Assembly: GCA_002360635.1 (NCBI GenBank)
Contig: DEQW01000001.1
Coordinates: forward strand, 351,689-415,688
Source: Flavobacteriaceae bacterium UBA3356
Lineage (GTDB): Bacteria; Bacteroidota; Bacteroidia; Flavobacteriales; Flavobacteriaceae
Direction: 5' to 3'
Length of the DNA: 64,000 nucleotides
Shown: piece after piece, positions 25,851 to 34,330 of the stretch
How positions within the stretch are numbered: the first letter of the stretch is position 1
How the letters are laid out: each line of letters opens with the position of its first letter
Position numbers and translations under genes: made by a program
Notes under the pieces: model-generated
Databases searched by the model: none
Told to the model about the DNA's origin: nothing
What the model saw: the letters and a program-made list of their open reading frames with translations, nothing else

Positions 25851-26810
25851 CTAATCAATTTTATAGCCTAATGCTGGTTGATCGTCAAAATAGATTAAAA
25901 GTGTTGAAGCACCTAATTGCAATGGAATTTTAAATGTAATGACATTTGCTTTTCTTGTAATTTCTTTGATAGCGGTTTGCTCCTTTCCGAAGGAATATGA
26001 AATACTTGAAGGATTACTATTTCGTATTTGAAAATCAATATATCCATCGTCATCTTCCGAAGAAATAACACCTGTTAATGGTTTCTCCACATCTTCCCTT
26101 CGTAAGGTTTCCGGAATAATAATCGGCATATTAGCGAATACTTCTTTTGAAATTACAGCATCAATCAACGCATCTTCATACATCGCCGGGTAATGAGTCT
26201 TAAAAAACAGTTTAGGTGGCGTTTTGTAATAAAAATAAGTAGGTTCTTTTATAAACCTCCCATTGTATTTTCCCGCTCCCCACGTAGGATCGAACAGATA
26301 TTGCTTTCCATCAATGGTGGCGATATTCCACATATGTGTTTTTTTAAAAGAGCGGCCAATATCATTAAAACTGGCTTTTATATCACCCCTAACCAAATAG
26401 TTTTTAATTCCCTGAAGTTCACACAAACGCTCAAAGAGCATCGCATAACCTTCGCAAACGGCGATTCCTTCTTGCAGGGTGCGTTCGATTATTTTGTTGC
26501 GAGTCGCTTCTTCCTTTTGGTTTCGCTCTCTAAAATTTTTAAAGTTATAATTGAATTTTTTGTATTCCGAAGGTTCATAAGCCACGTTGTTTACAATCCA
26601 AGTATAAATGGCGCGAACTTTATCTTCTTCGGAAATAAAATCACGCGAGATAAACTTTGAAAGCTGCTCGGGGTTGTCAAACTTTTTAGGGTATAACTGA
26701 ATAGTGGCATCAACTTGTTCGTAGTTTTGAGCTTTTACAGAAAACAATCCACTCGCAAAAAGCAAGAAGAAAACTACTACTTTCACATATGGATACCGTT
26801 TACTTCTCAC
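25851..26810 (-). CDS. Exported transglutaminase-like protein
   Basis: 319 residues with an N-terminal signal (helix ~9-27, cut near VKAQ). A transglutaminase-like (papain fold) core has the triad Cys119 (GIAVCEGYA), His159 (KTHMWN) and Asp174 (YLFDPTWG). The C-terminal ~100 residues look like an immunoglobulin-type beta domain. Such proteins in Bacteroidota are usually proteases or peptide-bond remodelling enzymes in the envelope rather than cross-linkers. Its start overlaps the stop of the DUF4230 gene by 11 nt. Confidence 0.8.
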   Translation of the reverse strand: MRSKRYPYVKVVVFFLLFASGLFSVKAQNYEQVDATIQLYPKKFDNPEQLSKFISRDFISEEDKVRAIYTWIVNNVAYEPSEYKKFNYNFKNFRERNQKEEATRNKIIERTLQEGIAVCEGYAMLFERLCELQGIKNYLVRGDIKASFNDIGRSFKKTHMWNIATIDGKQYLFDPTWGAGKYNGRFIKEPTYFYYKTPPKLFFKTHYPAMYEDALIDAVISKEVFANMPIIIPETLRREDVEKPLTGVISSEDDDGYIDFQIRNSNPSSISYSFGKEQTAIKEITRKANVITFKIPLQLGASTLLIYFDDQPALGYKID

Positions 26811-27426
26811 TTCTTTCTGAAATTTTTTCCTGAGCGTTTCGATCGGTTTCCAAAGCCGAATAATCCAATTTCCAATTGATGGTTTCTACCAATTTTTCCA
26901 TCAGTTTTATCGTTTCCATCGCTTGATTGGAAGCTTCGAGCAACAAACCGCTACTTGGTACTTTATCGATAATATGTTGTTTCGCTTCGCGGTTAATATC
27001 GGTTAAGTCAGAAGACGTAAAGGGATTTGCCCACCCTTCACGCTTGTCGTAATATTTAAAGTCGGTTTCGATGGTCATCAGTTCCGGTTGGGGGAAATTG
27101 GTCAACGTGATCGTTTTATTTTTGGTGTCGGCATTCATGTTAATCTTCGTAAGGTCGAACCCTACATGGGCTTTCGCTTCAATTAAAATAAGCGCTTTTT
27201 TCTTTCCTAAAATAACGTTGAGCCATTTGTCCTTTACACTTTCGTAATGGTAAATTTCAGAAAAATCGCCTTCCACCGTAATAAACTTACAGACACTGCG
27301 AATGCGCTCCATCAATACCACCGATTGTGAATGTACTTTCTCTTTTTTTCGAGAACCCACAAACCATGAGAAAATGAAGTACGCCATTACAGCTCCAACA
27401 GCCAAGCCTATAAAAAGTAATTCCAT
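26800..27426 (-). CDS. DUF4230 protein, membrane-anchored
   Basis: 208 residues with one N-terminal membrane helix (~3-22) and a DUF4230 domain starting at VVLMERIRSVCKF. The family is common in Gram-negative envelopes and has no established activity. Its C-terminus overlaps the transglutaminase-like gene by 11 nt and its start lies one base after the DUF4260 stop. Confidence 0.75.
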   Translation of the reverse strand: MELLFIGLAVGAVMAYFIFSWFVGSRKKEKVHSQSVVLMERIRSVCKFITVEGDFSEIYHYESVKDKWLNVILGKKKALILIEAKAHVGFDLTKINMNADTKNKTITLTNFPQPELMTIETDFKYYDKREGWANPFTSSDLTDINREAKQHIIDKVPSSGLLLEASNQAMETIKLMEKLVETINWKLDYSALETDRNAQEKISERSEK

Positions 27427-27427
27427 A

Positions 27428-27781
27428 TTAATTGTTTCCTATGCTTCCTAAATGTGTGTTTTTAAAACTGTCTGGATATTTTAAGCCATACCCAAAAATT
27501 CGATCCATTGCAGAATGGGAAAACAGAATAACACCTATTAAAGTACAAATTTCACCAAAATAAAGCATTCCTGCTATAATAAATAGGATTGCGATTGCTT
27601 TATGATGAAACAAATTATAGATGACAGCTCCTACTTTTGTATTAAAAAGATATCCTAACATACCAATATCGGGCAATAATAATAGGGCGGGAAAAACCCA
27701 CCAAGAAAATTCTAATTGCGAGAACAACAAGATTCCGAATATAAATTGGGCAAACTCCTCAATTTTTAAAGTTGTTTTCAT
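27428..27781 (-). CDS. DUF4260 small membrane protein
   Basis: 117 residues, mostly hydrophobic, with about three helices and the LPDIGMLGYLFNTKVG and FHHKAIAI motifs of DUF4260. Function unknown. It is the first gene of the tight run DUF4260-DUF4230-transglutaminase-YjbR-MutS-like-YdjM, with overlaps or gaps no larger than 7 nt. Confidence 0.75.
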   Translation of the reverse strand: MKTTLKIEEFAQFIFGILLFSQLEFSWWVFPALLLLPDIGMLGYLFNTKVGAVIYNLFHHKAIAILFIIAGMLYFGEICTLIGVILFSHSAMDRIFGYGLKYPDSFKNTHLGSIGNN

Positions 27782-27843
27782 AAGGGTTGTAAAAGAGTAG
27801 TAAGTACTTTTTTCTGTTATAAGGTATGTTTTCCTACTAATTT

Positions 27844-28143
27844 TTATTCCAAAATTCGTTCCTTTAAATCCATTCGCTCATGTAAAATTCTTGTAATTTC
27901 AACATAATCTTCGTTCACAGTTCTGTAGAATATTATATGCCGATTCGTTTTCATTCCGAGTAATTGTTTGGCTACTCCTTCATAATTCTTTCCTAAATCT
28001 GGGTTGTCAGCAATTTCTTGGCAATTTATAATTAGGGATTCGTAATATTTGTCGGCTTGTTTTTCCGACCAAACTTCAAATGTGTAATCCCAAATTTTAG
28101 ATAAATCCTCAACAGCTTTATTCGTTAATTTATATTCAGCCAT
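27844..28143 (-). CDS. parE: ParE/RelE family toxin
   Basis: A 99-residue protein of the RelE/ParE superfamily, opening with YKLTNKAVEDLSKIWDYT and ending with the strand-rich core HIIFYRTVNEDYVEITRILHERMD. ParE toxins poison DNA gyrase; RelE relatives cut mRNA. The ParD-like antitoxin immediately upstream and the family length favour ParE. The start overlaps the antitoxin stop by 8 nt, typical of a two-gene toxin-antitoxin operon. Confidence 0.88.
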   Translation of the reverse strand: MAEYKLTNKAVEDLSKIWDYTFEVWSEKQADKYYESLIINCQEIADNPDLGKNYEGVAKQLLGMKTNRHIIFYRTVNEDYVEITRILHERMDLKERILE

Positions 28144-28387
28144 TTGAGTGCTTCTTTGCTTTTAGGGATTCAAGGTGTTTTTTTGGGTCGAAGTCGTGGG
28201 CAATTCCGCTATCAACTCCTTCGTTAATTGCTTTTCTCAAAGCAATTGCCTTACTTTCCTCTTCTTCCAAAAGTCTTAATCCAGCTCGTATAACTTCGCT
28301 AACATTTTTAAATCGACCTTCCTTTATTCGGCTTTGAACGAATTCGTCAAAATAATTCCCGAGTGATATTGATGTGTTTTTGTTCAT
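28136..28387 (-). CDS. parD: ParD-family antitoxin
   Basis: 83 residues from the ATG at 28387. The ribbon-helix-helix part is clear (NTSISLGNYFDEFVQSRI, then NVSEVIRAGLRLLEEEE), followed by the flexible C-terminal end that wraps the toxin. The frame is open upstream to 28501, but those 38 residues are Cys/Phe-rich, unlike ParD, and would run through the promoter, so the shorter start is preferred. The protein should dimerise, bind its own operator (28408-28428) and repress the operon, more tightly when bound to ParE. Confidence 0.88.
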   Translation of the reverse strand: MNKNTSISLGNYFDEFVQSRIKEGRFKNVSEVIRAGLRLLEEEESKAIALRKAINEGVDSGIAHDFDPKKHLESLKAKKHSNG

Positions 28388-28404
28388 TTTAATACTATTT
28401 ATTT

Positions 28405-28435
28405 CAAATATACCAAAAATTGGTATATCGATCAA
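28405..28435 (-). promoter_or_regulatory. parDE promoter with embedded palindromic operator
   Basis: On the minus strand, TTG (28435-28433), 20 nt, TATATTTG (28412-28405) fits the Bacteroidota promoter. A 9-bp inverted repeat, ATATACCAA (28408-28416) and TTGGTATAT (28420-28428) with 3 nt between, fills the spacer and overlaps the -7 box. The ATG of parD is 18 nt beyond the box. The geometry is that of an autorepressed toxin-antitoxin operon. Confidence 0.75.
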
Positions 28436-28457
28436 GTTTTGAAATTGCGCACAACAC

Positions 28458-29204
28458 TTAAATAAATGCATACAAAACCGGTTTACTTGGCGCTGCATCA
28501 TTATGAAACGACGCTATTTGCAGGTTTAGCAAATAACTACCATCTTTCACTTGGTTGGGCACGTAAATAAATTCGGTTATGGTTGCTTCGTGTCTCGGGC
28601 TTTCAGGATAATTCCAAAATGCTTTGTGTGCCAACAGTTTTCCCTTGTCTTTTTCTTTATCAACTGAAGGCAAATCTATCAACAAATGCTTCACTCCTTT
28701 TTCACGTAACAACAACGCGGCCTCTTGGTGCAAGTATGGCCAATTGGTGTTTGAATAGTGTCTTTCTTTTTTTTCTGAAGTATTCGGTAAGGTTCTAATG
28801 ACAACCGCTTCGGGGTTTTTATTTTTTAAAGCCGATTTAATTTCGCAAGCCGGAATTATTTGATCTTCTCCTATTTTTTCTGGAACGAGTGAAATTACTT
28901 CCGCCGAAAAAAAGAAGGTTTTCAATGCTTCATTCACCGAATGAAATTTTTCTGAAATGTGCCCCACACATTCCGTATGCGTTCCGTGGGCATGCGGATT
29001 AAAAGCAATGTTATTAAAATTAACCGAAGCGCCTTCGCTTACTTTCGCCACCCAATCGTCCATTTTAACGGATTCGATTTTAGGCGGTTTTAAATACCAA
29101 GCTTCTGGATTCTTTTCTGAAGCCCGTAACGGAATCGAAAGATCTAGAGGCTTTGAAAGATCGACCGTTTTTAAAGTTCCGTCTATGTTAAAAGTGGCGC
29201 GCAA
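28458..29204 (-). CDS. Cyclase family protein (kynurenine formamidase-like)
   Basis: 248 residues with the metal-binding HAHGTHTE motif (HxGTHxE type) and further His/Asp residues (LLIDLPSVD, SPRHEATITEF) of the cyclase superfamily. These are metal-dependent hydrolases, several of which split N-formylkynurenine, but the group is broad and no tryptophan pathway genes are nearby. It lies 43 nt downstream of hemW on the same strand and may be co-transcribed with it. Confidence 0.8.
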   Translation of the reverse strand: MRATFNIDGTLKTVDLSKPLDLSIPLRASEKNPEAWYLKPPKIESVKMDDWVAKVSEGASVNFNNIAFNPHAHGTHTECVGHISEKFHSVNEALKTFFFSAEVISLVPEKIGEDQIIPACEIKSALKNKNPEAVVIRTLPNTSEKKERHYSNTNWPYLHQEAALLLREKGVKHLLIDLPSVDKEKDKGKLLAHKAFWNYPESPRHEATITEFIYVPNQVKDGSYLLNLQIASFHNDAAPSKPVLYAFI

Positions 29205-29247
29205 ATACTTGGTTTTTAAAAATGTAATATACGATTCTATTGTGAGA

Positions 29248-30372
29248 TTAATCTGTTAAAAACAAATCGGAAGCAATGCCATCACTTAAAAATTTTCCTT
29301 TTTTTGAAACTTTAAGCGAGTCTTCTTCTAAAAATACCAACTCATTTTTTAAATGTTGATTCGCTTGTTCTAAAGCATACTCTTTATATTTTTTTCCGAA
29401 AGAATCTTCCAATTTATCCAAGGAAACACCCCATTTGGTTCGTAAACCGGTCATAATATATTCGTTGTAACGATCTTTTATTGAAAGTATTTCCTGTTCT
29501 TGCGGAAGTTCTCCGGCAGTAATTGCCTGAATGTATTTGGTATTGTTGGCAACATTCCAACTGCGCGTCTTACCATCAAAACCGTGTGCCGAAGGACCAA
29601 TGCCCAAATACGGTTTCCCTTGCCAATAAGCGGTATTGTTTCGGGAATAATACCCGGATTTTCCAAAATTTGAAAATTCGTAGTTTTCAAATCCAGCGTT
29701 TTCGGTTTCTTTGAGCAAGGTTTTATAATGCGTTTCAGCAACGGCATCTTCTACTGGCGGAACAATCCCTTTCTCAATAAATTTTTTCAAGGCTGTTCTA
29801 GGCTCAACAGTTAAGGCGTAACACGACAAATGTGGAATATCAAGTGAAATGGCGGTATGTAGATTCTGTTTCCAGCGTTCGTTGGTCATTCCCGGAATAC
29901 CGTAAATTAAATCTATACTTATATTATCAAAGTATTTTTTTGCCTCTTCAATACACAGAGAAGCTTCTTTTTCATTGTGGGCGCGATTCATAAGCGTTAA
30001 ATCTGCTTCAAAAAAAGATTGGACGCCAATACTTAACCGATTAATCTTACTGTTCGCCAATGTTTCAATTCGGTCTTTTGTTAAATCGTCCGGATTAGCT
30101 TCAAGCGTGATTTCAGCATCGGTAGCTACCGTAAAATTATTGAAAATCGTTTCAAAAATCTGCTTTAATTCTTCTGAAGTTAACAACGACGGGGTTCCCC
30201 CTCCAAAATAAATGGTTTGTACGGTTTCAGTTACTTCTTTTTTCCGAAGGATTAATTCTTCACACAACGCATCGACCATTGCTCCTTTTTTCTTTATCGA
30301 AGTTGAAAAATGAAAGTCGCAATAATGACAAGCCTGTTTGCAAAAAGGGATATGTAAGTAAATTCCGCTCAT
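29248..30372 (-). CDS. hemW: HemW, radical SAM heme chaperone-like protein
   Basis: 374 residues of the HemN/HemW radical SAM type. The iron-sulfur motif CxxxCxxC is present at Cys11, Cys15 and Cys18 (CKQACHYC) and the SAM-binding GGGTPS follows. HemW binds heme and delivers it to membrane proteins; it lacks coproporphyrinogen oxidase activity. Length and the absence of HemN's N-terminal extension favour HemW. A -7 box TATTTTTG (30414-30407, minus strand) lies 35 nt before the start. Confidence 0.88.
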   Translation of the reverse strand: MSGIYLHIPFCKQACHYCDFHFSTSIKKKGAMVDALCEELILRKKEVTETVQTIYFGGGTPSLLTSEELKQIFETIFNNFTVATDAEITLEANPDDLTKDRIETLANSKINRLSIGVQSFFEADLTLMNRAHNEKEASLCIEEAKKYFDNISIDLIYGIPGMTNERWKQNLHTAISLDIPHLSCYALTVEPRTALKKFIEKGIVPPVEDAVAETHYKTLLKETENAGFENYEFSNFGKSGYYSRNNTAYWQGKPYLGIGPSAHGFDGKTRSWNVANNTKYIQAITAGELPQEQEILSIKDRYNEYIMTGLRTKWGVSLDKLEDSFGKKYKEYALEQANQHLKNELVFLEEDSLKVSKKGKFLSDGIASDLFLTD

Positions 30373-30467
30373 TCAGTACTAAAAAGGGTTCTGTTATTGT
30401 TTTTGACAAAAATACGCTATATTTTATGGCAGACCTTATGGTCCTTATATAAACCCAATTCATTTTT

Positions 30468-31535
30468 ATGATCAAAAATGCTATTTATCTTTTATTTTTT
30501 GCCATTAGCTTTTCAGTTTTAGGACAAACAGCACAGGATTCTACCTCACTACGGGTTGGTATTGCTGGCTCTGCTCCTTTCTACATTAATAATGAAAAAC
30601 CTGAAGGCATTGTACCCGATTTATGGCGAGAAATCGCTTTTAATATCGATAGACAATACACGTATAAAAACTACGCCTCGGTGGAAGAAGGTATGCAAGC
30701 CACCACAGACGGTGAAATTGATGTGCTTATTGGACCCATTACTATTAACTCATTACGAGCAGAAACTGTTAGTTTTTCACATCCGTTTTATGATACCGAA
30801 TTGGGTATTTTAGCTCCCGTATTAGAACTCACGTTTTGGGACCATTTAAAGCCTTTTTTCTCTACTACGTTTTTATATGCCGTGGGATTTTTACTCATAG
30901 TCCTTACTATTGTAGGCACACTGTTTTGGTTATTAGAAGGCAGGAAGTTTCCTGAAGAATACAATAAGCACCCTATAAAAGGAATTGGTAGCGGAATTTG
31001 GCTAGCCATTGTAACCATGACAACGGTTGGGTATGGCGATTATGCACCTAAAACAATACCGGGGCGCTTTTTAATGGGTGCTTGGATGGTTATTTCTTTA
31101 ATTATGGCAACCTCCTTTGTAGCAGGGATTGCTACCACTTTGACCGTAAGCAGCCAGCAGGAAAAAACCATAAAATCATTGGGACAATTAGAAGGAAAAA
31201 GAATTGCTACGCCAAGTTATGATAAAGTACTTAATCAAGTACGAAACGTAGGCGGAACGCCCGTTCCAGTAAAAAATGTAAAAGAAGCGTATGATTTGCT
31301 TTTAAACGAAGAAGTAGATGCCGTTTTGTATGATGTGGTTCCATTGGAATATGTCTTCAGTAATAAGGAAAAAGAAAATTTTGAATTGAGTAAAAAAAAT
31401 ATTCAACCACAACATTATGGTTTTATTTTTCCGTTAGACAGTCCTTTACGAAGGAAAGTGGATTTGCAGATTATTCAATTGCGGGAAGACAACGAAATTG
31501 AAGATATTGTTACGCAATGGATTAATACGAAGTAA
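30468..31535 (+). CDS. GluR0-like ligand-gated potassium channel
   Basis: 355 residues arranged as in prokaryotic ionotropic glutamate receptors: signal peptide (~1-20), ligand-binding lobe S1 (~27-118), helix M1 (~135-155), a pore loop with the potassium selectivity filter TTVGYGD (185-191), helix M2 (~200-222), then lobe S2 (~238-355). The binding domain belongs to the periplasmic amino acid-binding (SBP_bac_3) fold. Four subunits would form a potassium-selective channel opened by an external amino acid or similar ligand. It is a single gene, flanked by convergent GGGPS and divergent hemW. The ligand cannot be deduced. Confidence 0.88.
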   Translation: MIKNAIYLLFFAISFSVLGQTAQDSTSLRVGIAGSAPFYINNEKPEGIVPDLWREIAFNIDRQYTYKNYASVEEGMQATTDGEIDVLIGPITINSLRAETVSFSHPFYDTELGILAPVLELTFWDHLKPFFSTTFLYAVGFLLIVLTIVGTLFWLLEGRKFPEEYNKHPIKGIGSGIWLAIVTMTTVGYGDYAPKTIPGRFLMGAWMVISLIMATSFVAGIATTLTVSSQQEKTIKSLGQLEGKRIATPSYDKVLNQVRNVGGTPVPVKNVKEAYDLLLNEEVDAVLYDVVPLEYVFSNKEKENFELSKKNIQPQHYGFIFPLDSPLRRKVDLQIIQLREDNEIEDIVTQWINTK

Positions 31536-31544
31536 TAAACTACA

Positions 31545-32240
31545 TTATTTTTCAAAAGCGGTACCCATTACTATCAAATCAGCTCCGGCTTTATAAGCTG
31601 CTTGTTTTTGAGCTTCGGTTTTAATACCGCCGCCAACAATAAGGGGAATGTTAATGGCTTTTTTTACTTCGGAAATAATTTCTGGCCTCACCGGGTTAAT
31701 CGCCCCGCTTCCAGCTTCTAAATAAATTAATTTGGCACCCATAAATTCGCCGGCCATTGCCGTATGTACAATTGTTGAAACGACATCTTGCGAAAGTGGT
31801 TTTGTATTGCTAACTCGTGCTACGGTAGATTCGGTCCCACCGTCCACCAAAATATAACCAGTAGGAATTACTTCCAATTTTGATTCCTTTAGCTTCTCAA
31901 CAGCTTTTAATTGTTGGCCTACCAAATATTCTGGATTGCGACCTGATAAAAGAGAAAGAAATAAAATAGCATCTGCAAACTTGGTGATTTGTGTATGATC
32001 GCCTGGAAACAAAATTACAGGCAACTGAGAATGATTTTTTAGCGCTTTTACTGTAGCTTCGGTATGACCATTGGCATCTGTACTGCCACCTACAAATAAA
32101 TGTGTAGTTTCGGTTGGCAGTTGTTGAAGAAAAGAAGCGGTGTCAGATGTTGAAAATTTATCAGGGTCTATTAAAATTGCTAAGCTTTTTTTCCCTTCGG
32201 AAATATCACTCAATATATTTTGATAATGAAACTGGTTCAT
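31545..32240 (-). CDS. Geranylgeranylglyceryl/heptaprenylglyceryl phosphate synthase family (PcrB/GGGPS)
   Basis: A 231-residue TIM-barrel prenyltransferase. Phosphate-binding and family residues appear in AILIDPDKF, FVGGSTDANGH, LFPGDHTQ, YLEAGSGA and LIVGGGIKT. Known members join glycerol-1-phosphate to a polyprenyl diphosphate, the first ether-lipid step in archaea; homologues occur in Bacteroidota and Bacilli. Whether the cell makes such an ether lipid depends on a glycerol-1-phosphate source not seen here. The start overlaps the phosphopantetheinyl transferase stop by one base (TAATG). Confidence 0.85.
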   Translation of the reverse strand: MNQFHYQNILSDISEGKKSLAILIDPDKFSTSDTASFLQQLPTETTHLFVGGSTDANGHTEATVKALKNHSQLPVILFPGDHTQITKFADAILFLSLLSGRNPEYLVGQQLKAVEKLKESKLEVIPTGYILVDGGTESTVARVSNTKPLSQDVVSTIVHTAMAGEFMGAKLIYLEAGSGAINPVRPEIISEVKKAINIPLIVGGGIKTEAQKQAAYKAGADLIVMGTAFEK

Positions 32241-32881
32241 TATCTAATTTTTTCAGAAATCAATGCGTAAGCACAGGTAAACCCTTCAAATTCTATAAAC
32301 CAAACCTTATAGGTTTCTTCTTTGTCTTCAAAAGAAACTTCGGCTGTAGATTGCAAATCATCGAAGCGAAAATCTTCCACGTAAATATGTTCTAAAAAGC
32401 TGACGCCTTTTCTTGCAAAACTTTTGTATAATGATTCTTTTGCACCCCAAACCATAGTAAGTTTCCGCATCACGGCATCATCGTTAGCGAGCGTTCTATA
32501 TTCTTCAATCGGGGTGAACTTATGCGCTATTTTTAATATTTTTTGACGTTGTTTTTCAATATCAATCCCCACTTCTTGGTCGCTGATTATAATCGCCGAA
32601 AAAATAAAAGAATGTGTAATCGAAATATGTTTATCATCGGTTAAATGTGGCTTACCTTTATCATCATAATACAAATCGTGGTCCGTATAACCGGCAGCTG
32701 CCAATAAATGGCGAACGCTCATAAATCCGCGCCGGTGCAGGTCGCTTTTCATACCATCTACACGTTCTTGGCAATGATTGGTTAGTGAAATTCCGTCCGA
32801 AAGAAATTCGTACGATTCTTCTATCTTCCAAATCAAGACCTTAGTCGTTTTATTTACTGTTATAGTTTTGTAAAGTGGCAT
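32240..32881 (-). CDS. 4'-phosphopantetheinyl transferase superfamily protein
   Basis: 213 residues with the Sfp/AcpT-type motifs: KPHLTDDKHISITHS, the magnesium site GIDIEKQ, and WGAKESLYK. Sfp-type enzymes load the 4'-phosphopantetheine arm onto acyl or peptidyl carrier proteins. At this length it resembles the Sfp group rather than the short AcpS. It sits one base upstream of the GGGPS gene; whether the two act in one pathway is open. Confidence 0.85.
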   Translation of the reverse strand: MPLYKTITVNKTTKVLIWKIEESYEFLSDGISLTNHCQERVDGMKSDLHRRGFMSVRHLLAAAGYTDHDLYYDDKGKPHLTDDKHISITHSFIFSAIIISDQEVGIDIEKQRQKILKIAHKFTPIEEYRTLANDDAVMRKLTMVWGAKESLYKSFARKGVSFLEHIYVEDFRFDDLQSTAEVSFEDKEETYKVWFIEFEGFTCAYALISEKIR

Positions 32882-32902
32882 AAACGTTTACTAGATATTA
32901 TG

Positions 32903-32944
32903 TATTTTTGCAACCTGAAAACTGAGCAAAATCAGTTAGCAGGT
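32903..32944 (+). promoter_or_regulatory. ahcY -7 box and 5'-terminal hairpin
   Basis: TATTTTTG (32903-32910) fits TAnnTTTG. Three bases later begins a stem-loop: ACCTG (32913-32917) with CAGGT (32940-32944), then a 2x2 internal loop, then AACTGA (32920-32925) with TCAGTT (32932-32937) and a 6-nt loop. The mRNA should start at or beside the stem. No T run follows, so it is not a terminator. Confidence 0.55.
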
Positions 32945-32973
32945 AAAAAAATTGTTAATTCAAAGATAAGAAT

Positions 32974-34290
32974 ATGTCAACGAAAACAGTGCCTTACACG
33001 GCGTATAAAGTAAAAGATATTTCCCTAGCAGACTGGGGACGTAAAGAAATTGAGCTAGCTGAAGCAGAAATGCCAGGCTTAATGTCGCTACGTGAAGAAT
33101 ATAAAAACGAGCAGCCGCTAAAAGGTGCCCGTATCGCCGGATGTTTGCACATGACCATACAAACTGCGGTTTTAATTGAAACCCTTATTGAATTGGGTGC
33201 AGAAGTAACTTGGAGCTCTTGTAACATTTTCTCTACACAAGATCAAGCTGCAGCTGCAATGGCAGATGCTGGAGTACCAGTGTATGCTTGGAAAGGAATG
33301 ACCGAAGAAGAATTTAACTGGTGTATTGAGCAAACGCTTTTCTTTGGAGAAGACCGCAAGCCATTAAATATGATTCTAGACGATGGTGGAGACCTTACCA
33401 ATATGGTTTTTGATAAATATCCTGAACTAGCTTCTGGAATTAAAGGCCTTTCTGAAGAAACAACGACTGGCGTGCACCGCTTATACGAACGTATGAAGAA
33501 CGGAACGCTTGTTATGCCAGCAATAAACGTAAACGATAGCGTTACTAAAAGTAAATTTGACAACAAATATGGATGTCGCGAAAGTGCTGTAGATGCTATT
33601 CGTCGTGCTACCGATGTAATGATGGCTGGAAAACGCGTTGTGGTATGTGGTTATGGTGATGTAGGTAAAGGTACCGCTGCTTCTTTTAAAGGTGCTGGAG
33701 CAATTGTTACGGTTACTGAAATTGACCCAATTTGTGCATTACAAGCTGCAATGGACGGTTTTGAAGTGAAAAAACTAGAAACTGTTGTTGGTAAAGCTGA
33801 TATTGTAATTACCACAACTGGAAATAAAGATATTGTTCGCGGTGAGCATTTTGAAGCGATGAAAGACAAAACCATCGTTTGTAATATTGGCCACTTTGAT
33901 AATGAAATCGCTGTTTCTTGGCTAAAAGAAAACCACGGAAATACACACGTTGAGATTAAGCCACAAGTAGATAAATATACTATTGACGGTAAAGATATTA
34001 TTTTATTAGCTGAAGGTCGTTTGGTAAACCTAGGTTGTGCTACCGGCCACCCAAGTTTTGTAATGAGTAACTCATTTACAAATCAAACATTGGCGCAAAT
34101 TGAATTGTGGAAAAACACAGATCAATACGAAAACAAAGTGTATATGTTACCAAAGCATTTAGATGAAAAAGTAGCTAAACTACACTTAGAGAAAATTGGT
34201 GTAGAATTAACCGAATTGAGCGAAGAACAAGCCAAATATATTGGTGTGGAAGTAGAAGGACCGTTTAAGCCTGAGTACTACCGCTACTAA
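32974..34290 (+). CDS. ahcY: Adenosylhomocysteinase (S-adenosylhomocysteine hydrolase)
   Basis: A full-length 438-residue enzyme that splits S-adenosylhomocysteine into adenosine and homocysteine to recycle methyl-donor by-product. NAD-binding GYGDVGKG at 226-233, the N-terminal GCLHMTIQTAVLIETL, and the C-terminal KPEYYRY that closes over the neighbouring subunit's NAD are all present. It is a monocistronic gene with its own promoter and 5' hairpin and a strong terminator. Codon use is favourable, as for a highly expressed gene. Confidence 0.97.
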   Translation: MSTKTVPYTAYKVKDISLADWGRKEIELAEAEMPGLMSLREEYKNEQPLKGARIAGCLHMTIQTAVLIETLIELGAEVTWSSCNIFSTQDQAAAAMADAGVPVYAWKGMTEEEFNWCIEQTLFFGEDRKPLNMILDDGGDLTNMVFDKYPELASGIKGLSEETTTGVHRLYERMKNGTLVMPAINVNDSVTKSKFDNKYGCRESAVDAIRRATDVMMAGKRVVVCGYGDVGKGTAASFKGAGAIVTVTEIDPICALQAAMDGFEVKKLETVVGKADIVITTTGNKDIVRGEHFEAMKDKTIVCNIGHFDNEIAVSWLKENHGNTHVEIKPQVDKYTIDGKDIILLAEGRLVNLGCATGHPSFVMSNSFTNQTLAQIELWKNTDQYENKVYMLPKHLDEKVAKLHLEKIGVELTELSEEQAKYIGVEVEGPFKPEYYRY

Positions 34291-34330
34291 ATAGCAAACC
34301 ATAGAGTGCTAAAGCTCTACAAGACAATAG

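Noticed and set aside
28388..28501. Longer parD reading frame from 28501
   Set aside because: It would translate the promoter and operator into a Cys/Phe-rich stretch foreign to ParD.
32882..32973. SAH or SAM riboswitch in front of ahcY
   Set aside because: The leader is only ~60 nt with one small stem-loop and lacks the conserved core of known SAH/SAM riboswitches.
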